Shown here one piece after another: positions 57,537 to 64,000 of a stretch of 64,000 nucleotides of DNA (position 1 is the stretch's first letter; each line of letters begins with the position of its first letter). A program made the translations under genes and the position numbers. Origin of the DNA: Isoetes taiwanensis (lineage: Eukaryota; Streptophyta; Lycopodiopsida; Isoetales; Isoetaceae); the NCBI GenBank assembly GCA_021234155.1, contig JAJEKV010000566.1, positions 1 to 64,000 on the forward strand. The letters run 5' to 3'. The notes under the pieces were generated by a model, which saw only the letters and a list, made by a program, of their open reading frames with translations, ran no database searches and was not told the DNA's origin.

Positions 57537-57990
57537 CATAGCTATGGCATATGTCACAATACCAATTCTAATCACAGCTAGATAATAGCTCTATACATTG
57601 GTATATACCCTAGGCAAGAAATCGTAGTGAAAACATGTCTACGTAGATGAAGCAAAAGAATGGACATGGAAGCCTTTCTCAAGAAAGAAGGAAAATTGCA
57701 AGAAACAAGAAGAATGTCTCAAGAATCAACCAAGGGTTTTGTATGCATGGAAGATTCCAGAAATGTACCTATGGGAAATTGGATGTTGGTTTTCCTATGA
57801 CCCATTAATGGTCTTAATGCAAAACTTGAATGGCGTTACTGCAACAGAAACAAGAATTTGTTGACCCAATACTTCCCAGAAACATAAACACCATTTCTGG
57901 TAAGAACAAGTAAAAAAAGCCTAATAATCGTACTATCATAGCTCAAGAAGAATATAAATACTACCTCAGATGTTTTCTTTAGCAGCTGGC
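57537..57990. other. Intergenic, right flank of element C
   Basis: AT-rich, no gene recognised. It continues the locus that ends at 40,869 on the left. Confidence 0.5.
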
Positions 57991-58323
57991 TTAGACTGCA
58001 GATTCCTTATTTAATTCATCACAGATAAGCATTGGTCTGATCAAGGGCAAATCGAGAAATATTGGCCAGAATGAAAATGACCTATATGAGGTTCTGCTGT
58101 CTATATATTGCTGATCGTTTCTGTAAAAGAAGAGTATGCAAAGATTTAGTGAAATTGTTACAAGCCCGTCTCTAAAACCAAAATTGAAAGTCACAGAAAG
58201 ACTAAGGAAACAAGAGGGAATTCTTGCAGCAGATGGAGCAATGAAAAGGATGAATAGAAGAAGATTTAAAAGCCAAAGAGCCACAATGTTCTTTGCTTGT
58301 CCAAGCTGAATTTCCACTGCCAT
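57991..58323 (-). CDS. Hypothetical 110-residue membrane-like reading frame
   Basis: A minus-strand frame starts MAVEIQLGQAKNIVALWLLN, followed by a strongly hydrophobic stretch of about 20 residues (LLLFILFIAPSA). A second hydrophobic segment lies near residue 60. It would be a small protein with a signal anchor. There is no family match I recall and no supporting promoter. It may be an exon of an old gene split by element C or a chance frame. Confidence 0.25.
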   Translation of the reverse strand: MAVEIQLGQAKNIVALWLLNLLLFILFIAPSAARIPSCFLSLSVTFNFGFRDGLVTISLNLCILFFYRNDQQYIDSRTSYRSFSFWPIFLDLPLIRPMLICDELNKESAV

Positions 58324-60025
58324 AAATGAAATTAACTCTAATTTTTGTGAATTTCCAATGCCGTAGATGAAAAATCAAAGGCTTGAAAGAGCATCCACTT
58401 GCACAAAAATCCCATCTGGGTGCAAGTTGGATAGCCTAAGAATGTAGGAAGCTCTGGACGGGCATTTGCACAAAAGTGCTAAAAAAAGGGGGCAAAATTC
58501 TCAAAGCAACTTCCATTTTTTTGCTAAAATTAACTAAATGCCCTTCGAAAATATAGTAATACAGTTCTTGTGGCTTACCAAGTTTAAAACTTGTCTTCAA
58601 TATCTAGCATAATAACAGGGGGTTTTGTTTATGTTTTTGTACGATTTCTACTAAGGTTTTTTTATGATTTCGGTGCTGTATTTGATGAGGTGTACTAAAT
58701 AGTATTTCTAGAGTGCGCGCTTTCTGGATCCTTGATTTTTGTGCCACTTTTCAATGGTCGCCTATGAATGTTCTATATTATTCCAAATTTAAACATCCAA
58801 GGCTCGAGTAATATATTTTAGGGTTCTTTGCATCTATATCTCTGTTTAGGGTTCTATGGCAGACTGGTCCAGATCTGTGCCAAGGAGGTCAGCAAAGATA
58901 CCAAGGAGAAAACCTCCTAGATTAGAGGAAATCTTTCCAACGAGATCAAATTCATAGTAGAAGCCACGAGTTATGTTGTTTTGAGTTGTTCGACGTTCTT
59001 AAAAATCAAACATTATAACCTGAAGATTTTAACTCTATTTTAAATAATTTTTGTATTTATTCATTAGAGAATTTATTCCTATCAAGTTTTTTCTCTCAAA
59101 AACCTACGGGGCGAGGGCTTTTTTTTATATTCTTATTGCAATGGACGTAGGTTCAACGTCTTGTTGTGAAAGTAGCAATGATCATTGTAAAGTTAGTAAG
59201 GGGAGGATCCATCTCATCCATGTACAATGGTGGTGGCAGTACGGGGTCCCATAAGTTTCAGCTTTTGGTGGACATTAAAAATCTATCTACCTACCTACCT
59301 ATTTACCTATCTTATATTGGGTCCTTAGATTCTCACACGCAAGTTCTAAAGTTAAAGTTTCTTAGTTGATTGGACATTATATTGCCATTTTAGAAAAATA
59401 CCTCGTTTTGGAGGACATTTTGTTAATAGGGACATTTTAGTCGTTTTTCCTTGCTCAAATGAATTAAGATTATTCTAGGGAAAGGTCCTTTGCAAAGCAA
59501 TAACATCCTGAAGTGAAGTGAAGTGGAGTTCCATTGAGCTGAATGAATGAAAATACAATGACCCATAGGGTACCCACAATGAGGCCCAACATGAGTGAAT
59601 ATGAGTGAAAAAACCAACAATAACCTCAGCCATATAACTAGCTCAAAACATATAACTAGGCCCATGCCCCACAAAGTTCCCGAACCCAAAAACCGCATTC
59701 AAAGCCCGTCCAAGTCAGAATTGACCAGACCCAAGCTGCACCTCGGCCCGCAACCCTCAAATAGCGACTCCGAACCCCACCCCAACAAGAAGGTAGAAGT
59801 GAAAACTGCAAAGCTTAAACCACCGGGGCTGGCGAAAAAACGGCTAATACCTCAGTGTCAAGAAAGAGGATCACGCCAAACTGCAAAACACAATCACACA
59901 GACGGTTAACGTGAAAAGGTTAGGAGCCCTATGGCCAAGCATGCATCATGCTCGAAAAGCAGGAAAAGCACAAGAATCTGACGATAAAAAATAGCAGAAG
60001 AGAGAAATTATAAAGAATCCTCAAA
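58324..60025. other. Intergenic DNA
   Basis: No gene recognised. A short CTAC/TACC microsatellite (CTACCTACCTACCTATTTAC) lies at 59,289-59,310. A purine/pyrimidine-mixed frame at 59,595-59,909 is Lys/Pro/Ser-rich without motifs. Confidence 0.45.
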
Positions 60026-60225
60026 AGCGACATTGCTATGCCGAGAGAGAAAATATATAAATACACTAGGCCCGACCGCGGGGGTCTTCCCCTCAGTGCC
60101 CTCTGAAGCCACAAAGCTACGCCAGAAAGAGAACATAGGCATATCCAATAGAAGAACCCTTTGGAGCCTACCCAGAAGCAACAAGTGCTACGCTGGGAGA
60201 GAGAGTATAAGCACGACCAATGGTC
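60026..60225 (+). repeat. Three diverged ~70-80-bp tandem copies
   Basis: Each copy opens with GAAGC(A/C)AC-AA-GCTACGCC or a close variant, followed by GAGAGAGA and a TATA/CATA stretch (near 60,027, 60,105 and 60,174). Copies are diverged by indels, so this is an old local duplication. Confidence 0.5.
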
Positions 60226-61190
60226 AACCGAGAATCAACCCAATAGTAAACAAATAGTTAATAGTCAACACAAGCAACCAAGCACAATAGCTCAATATCA
60301 AAAATTGAAAAGACGATCTATCTCGCACCACACTACAACCCCAACATTTGGTCCATGACATTTGATCACCTAAGCATCTTGAACACTTGAAGTCAAAGGT
60401 TGAAGACACCAAAGTTAAAATTTGGAAGACCACTAAAAAATCAATGGTACTTTGCATGATTCAAGCTTTTACCATGATGTTACATCTTAAGGATGATTTT
60501 CTATTTCCCAAGTCTTTATTACCAACATTCCACCAAAAAAATCGTATCTTATACATCATTTTCTCCCCTTTCATACACCACTGCCATTTGTCGAGACCAA
60601 AGTTAGCAAGACCGTTTTTCCTAGTCAAAAGTACACCATTCATCCATCATATATGAAAATTGCTAAAATTCCATCTAATTTAGCAAATTTTGAAGTCCAA
60701 AACCATGTTCTCTCTTCAAAAAAACAAAGATAGAGATATAAAGTACACTTTTGACATGACATTCCTAGAAAAGGCAAAAAATTGGCCTAAAAATATCAAA
60801 ATCCAAGCACCATTATGCATACATATCAAAGGTTCCATTATATCACCCCCACATCATCACCATGTCACAAAACGTTTTGGACTAGGAGAAACTTTGTTTG
60901 CTAATTTTCTTGCCACATCACCACCCTTACATTGTCGTGTCATCTCTTGCTTGCTTGGGTTTGGATCTATTCTCCTCGCATTGTGGCAATTATAAGTCAA
61001 GAGCTAATTATATGCAGATTATCTTTGATAAAACTGCCCAAAAGAGTTGGAATTATTGACCCTGCAAATGATTTTAGCCTCTACTCAGAATGTGACAGCT
61101 GAAATCATGCAAAGAAACCCTTATAAAGCTCAAGATCCAAAAAAATTTGCTTGCTGGTTTTCTGTGAAAGTTCGTTGATAGAATCTTTGA
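60226..61190. other. Intergenic DNA, no gene recognised
   Basis: AT-rich sequence with short frames (60,387-60,656 and 60,690-60,995 plus) that show no motif. Confidence 0.45.
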
Positions 61191-61560
61191 TCCACTTTGA
61201 ACTCATTTGTCTCCATCATCCCAGTCCCAAATCAGGCCTACTTTTTTTCAACATGTTCCTACAACTTTTCTTTGATAGTAATTTCAAAAATCATCGAAAA
61301 ATGTTTAGTAAAACTCGAGATATCATCATTTGAGTATGCAGACCTTTTTTGTTTTTAGGGAAGTGCACTGGCCAAATTTTCTTCCAACTTTGAACCGATT
61401 TTCTCAAATATTCCAGATCCAGATTGAGCCAAGTATTTTATGACATCTTATGACATCTTATCACAACTTTTCTCTTCTTGTTCCTTCAAAAATCATTTGA
61501 AAAAGCTCAGCACAACTCGAGATATTCAGATCTGAGTGCAACTACCTCATTTAGCTTTAG
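61191..61560 (+). repeat. Two diverged ~190-bp tandem copies
   Basis: Blocks TTTGAACTCATTT / TTTGAACCGATTT, ACAACTTTTCT, TTCAAAAATCAT and AACTCGAGATAT recur in the same order in 61,196-61,350 and 61,389-61,545. Strongly diverged between the copies. Confidence 0.6.
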
Positions 61561-61604
61561 GGATCCTCCTAATGTAATTGATGCCATTTTGCAAAATTTG
61601 CACA

Positions 61605-62230
61605 AAGACCAAAACTCGACCTCCAAGATATAAACCCTTCAAGAACCTAGCAACTCATAGGGTTTACGTTGTGGGGCTAAAACGTGGTCCTTTAAGACCA
61701 AAACTCGACCTCCAAGATATAAACCCTTCAAGAACCTAGCAACTCATAGGGTTTATGTTGTGGAGGCTAAAACGTGGTCCTTTTCATGGATAACTCGGTG
61801 CACCATCTCTAAACATGCATGCAGAGACATGGCAACTGAAGAAATGGGGTTTGAATCTATCAGCCATCCAGAATGATCCCAAACAATGTCTTGCTACTGC
61901 AGAAGCAGCTCTTGACTTTTAACTGCCACATCGGGAAGAGGGCAGATCCAAATTCTGTTGCATTAGTTCCAGGTGCTTCAAGGTCTCAACTGCAACTTCT
62001 TAGCCGCGTCCCAAGTGTAGCAGACCAAAATTTAACCTCCAAAAAATAAACACTTCAAGAACCTAGCAACACACAGGGTTTAGGTTTTGGATGCCGAAAT
62101 GTGGTCGTTTTCATGGATAACTCGGTGCACAATCTCTAAACGTGCATCCAGAGCCATGGCCACTGAAAAAGCGGGGTTCAGATCTATCGGTCATCCCGTA
62201 TGATCTCGAATGATCTCAAATAATGTTGCT
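61605..62230 (+). repeat. Nested tandem repeats: 89-bp and ~327-bp units
   Basis: AAGACCAAAACTCGACCTCC begins two adjacent 89-bp copies at 61,605 and 61,694. A larger ~190-bp block starting with the second copy (to about 61,885, with TTTTCATGGATAACTCGGTG) recurs at about 62,022-62,215. The order shows a recent 89-bp duplication within an older duplication. Confidence 0.85.
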
Positions 62231-62334
62231 ACTGCAAAAGCCCGTGTAATTTCGCCATTAGACGATGTGGCAAAGTCAAATTGCCATTTCGAAGCTCCTA
62301 TGCTGCCCGAATAGGTTTCTACATGGTCGCGACG

Positions 62335-62560
62335 CTTCATGCTGGCAGCCTTTCCCATGTCGAACTGGGTTAGGACTTTGCGCTATAGCCTCACAAGAGG
62401 GGAGAGGTCATACCCCAGAAAGAGGACCCCAAAAAAGTTGCTAAGGCAGCCTTTCCCAGTTGCGCTAATGTCTCCTCTCCTGGTGAGCTGGCAATCTTCC
62501 CTATATCAAATGGGGTTAGGAATTTGCGTTGCAACCTTGCAAGATCCTAGAAGACGAATC
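62335..62560 (+). repeat. Tandem ~148-bp copies of a dispersed repeat
   Basis: GCTGGCAGCCTTTCCCATGT...GGGTTAGGACTTTGCG at 62,340 recurs as GCTGGCAATCTTCCCTATAT...GGGGTTAGGAATTTGCG at 62,488. The part CCAAAAAAGTTGCTAAGGC with AGCCTTTCCC resembles the GC-rich island at 38.8 kb. Confidence 0.6.
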
Positions 62561-63010
62561 ACAAAGAGGTTTTCAAGGTAGTCGTTCCCCGCTACGCATC
62601 TCCATGAGGTCGTATGCCAAATCCTGGTGGAATCCGACGCTGCCTTAAGCTTTCAAAAGTTGTGGCCGTGATCAAAATCTGCTTCATTGGTGCGGAGTGG
62701 CAATTCATAGTGCAATAATAGTGGCACACAAGGTGACATGGCAATGATATAGAACGATAAATGATGAGTTGGCATCAAAAAAGAACAAGCAAATCCTTTT
62801 TTGTTGAGAAAGTGACTATATGCAAAAATTATGAGAAATGACATGGCATGAGTATAGTGAGGTGGCAAAGATGAGTGGTGAGATGGCAAAATATGAAGGC
62901 GTGGAACAATGAAGAATGTGCATAGACAATTTGGCAACTTTTTAAAAAGCATATTTTTCCATGGTGACATGGCATTTTTTTGGATGGTGTGGCGTGTGAC
63001 ATGATGATCC
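62561..63010. other. Intergenic DNA with repeated (G)TGACATGGCA-type words
   Basis: TGACATGGCA, GAGATGGCAAA and GAGGTGGCAAAG variants recur at 62,732, 62,838, 62,861, 62,879 and 62,962. No gene recognised. Confidence 0.4.
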
Positions 63011-63013
63011 CAT

Positions 63014-63068
63014 CGATCCGAGCTATCGGATCGCCATTCTGGGAAAGGACGAGCGCCTATATTAGGTC
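63014..63068 (+). promoter_or_regulatory. Possible promoter: palindrome plus TATA-like box
   Basis: CGATCCGA-GCTA-TCGGATCG (63,014-63,033) is a perfect 8-bp inverted repeat with a 4-base spacer. About 22 bp later CCTATATTAGG (63,056-63,066) resembles a TATA box. A CT-rich leader (63,105-63,165) follows. Together this looks like a plant promoter or an LTR promoter region, but there is no direct evidence of transcription. Confidence 0.3.
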
Positions 63069-63164
63069 ATTTCCATTTTCAGGTCGGTTATCGGCGTCTC
63101 CTCACAGCAGCATTTCTTCTTTCTCGTAGTTTCCTCTCCTCATCATCTTGCTCCTCTTCATCTT

Positions 63165-63551
63165 TTGGCCTTTTCTTCATCTTTACCACCATCTTTCCTA
63201 GCTGGTTTCACATCGCCTTTGCTGGCTGGTTCCACCGGGATTGCTCCATCCATTTCCATCCAGTCCCTCTGTGTCTCTCTTGTCCTTTTAATGCTTTTTT
63301 GTTTTTGTTCTCTAGAACTTCTTGCAGAGTGGTATTCACGGATCCTCGCTTCTACGGTACTTCTTCGTCATGATTCGAGTTTGGTTGCAGTGGTTCGAGC
63401 TGCATTTTTGAGGCGGCAGATTCGGCAGCTTGGTGGCGGTACTCCATCGCTTGCGACTATGTTCAGGTGGATCTTTCCATGTTGCATCTTTTTCTGTTTT
63501 CAGCTTCCTCTTTCAACCCTTTTTCCCTGCATTGGATTCGTGTCTCCTTGA
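63165..63551 (+). CDS. Hypothetical 128-residue reading frame
   Basis: Starts MAFSSSLPPSFLAGFTSPLL. Its Ser/Pro/Leu-rich N-terminus and two hydrophobic segments (residues 35-52 and 100-125) are typical of translated CT-rich DNA as well as of small membrane proteins. It lies about 100 bp after the TATA-like box. I do not recognise a family. Confidence 0.2.
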   Translation: MAFSSSLPPSFLAGFTSPLLAGSTGIAPSISIQSLCVSLVLLMLFCFCSLELLAEWYSRILASTVLLRHDSSLVAVVRAAFLRRQIRQLGGGTPSLATMFRWIFPCCIFFCFQLPLSTLFPCIGFVSP

Positions 63552-63664
63552 TCCTTCTAATTTCCTCAAGAACTAAGCCTTCTCCATCGATTTTTCACAG
63601 GAATCCAGATCTGAGCTTCATTTTTCCAATCTGATCTGTTTGATTGGAGTTCGGCCAGGCTGGC

Positions 63665-63780
63665 TGGGCGTGCACAAGAACGGAGCGGGGTTGGAGCTGC
63701 ATGCAACATCTGCCTCATCGATTTGTGCGCTCGAATGGAGTAGGGTTGGAGCTGCATGCAACGTCTGCCTCATCGTTTTT
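63665..63780 (+). repeat. Two 55-bp tandem copies
   Basis: GGGTTGGAGCTGCATGCAAC followed by (A/G)TCTGCCTCATCG occurs at about 63,688 and 63,743. Preceding bases (TGCACAAGAACGGAG / TGCGCTCGAATGGAG) are also related. Confidence 0.8.
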
Positions 63781-64000
63781 CGTATCAGCCCAGGGCGCTC
63801 TTAATTTTTCACTTCCAGCCTCCGCCATCGCATTTGAGCTCTGTTGCACCACACAGCTCAATGATTTATGGACCTCACAATGGCAACCCTCGGCAGTCTC
63901 TTGATGTATGGCTTCGTGAGCATGCTGGGCTTTTGTGGTGGAGATCCAGGTCCGCATTTGCTATGGCACAGGCATAGAGTACCACATGAGGATTGGCGGA
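63781..64000. other. Right edge, no gene recognised
   Basis: Mixed-composition DNA with overlapping short frames on both strands and no motif. The window ends here. Confidence 0.4.

Overview
This window looks like repeat-dominated nuclear DNA from a land plant with a large genome. The evidence is several Ty3/gypsy LTR retrotransposons, CACTA-type transposon ends, plant-type GT-AG introns, an AGO4-clade Argonaute fragment and long (GAA)n microsatellites. I cannot assign a species. I see no clearly intact host gene, no rRNA or tRNA gene and no CRISPR array. Almost every recognisable coding region is frameshifted.

Layout. (1) About 1-10,871: a degraded Ty3/gypsy element on the minus strand with both LTRs, a polypurine tract and RT, RNase H and integrase remnants. 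(2) 12,680-14,236: a plus-strand gypsy pol fragment, cut in its integrase by a CACTA-like end at 14,237. That end has near-palindromic subterminal repeats and is followed by minus-strand transposon-like exons to about 16,660. (3) 16,700-19,740: remnants and small tandem repeats, including a triplicated 121-bp unit. (4) 19,742-36,300: five head-to-tail copies of a ~3.42-kb unit, each junction marked by a hairpin and a GAA tract, ending in a 63-repeat GAA tract. (5) 36,858-39,080: a second CACTA-like end, then an AGO4-clade Argonaute PIWI fragment (minus) directly beside a WG/GW-repeat reading frame (plus), then a GC-rich island.

(6) 40,875-57,531: a complete but decayed Ty3/gypsy element (Tat-like) with 339/334-bp LTRs and a perfect 5-bp target duplication TCAGT. 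Its order is gag (three zinc knuckles), protease (DTGS), an extra RNase H, a CACCAC minisatellite, RT, RNase H and integrase. Between the extra RNase H and the RT sits a 9.3-kb nested insertion (44,766-54,068) with ~20-bp terminal inverted repeats. This carries a plus-strand multi-exon gene remnant (coiled coil, Ulp1-like protease, FCP1-like HAD phosphatase), a minus-strand cysteine-rich transposase candidate and arrays of TGTACAT. (7) 57,537-64,000: mostly non-coding DNA with several tandem duplications and one weak promoter/ORF candidate at the right edge.

The most interesting items are the nested TIR element with its Ulp1/FCP1 cargo, the AGO4 plus WG-repeat juxtaposition (two components that act together in RNA-directed DNA methylation) and the GAA-bounded macrosatellite. 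Caution: differences between repeat copies cluster at CG and CTG/CAG-like sites, which suggests consensus errors at methylated cytosines. Some frameshifts may therefore be sequencing artefacts.
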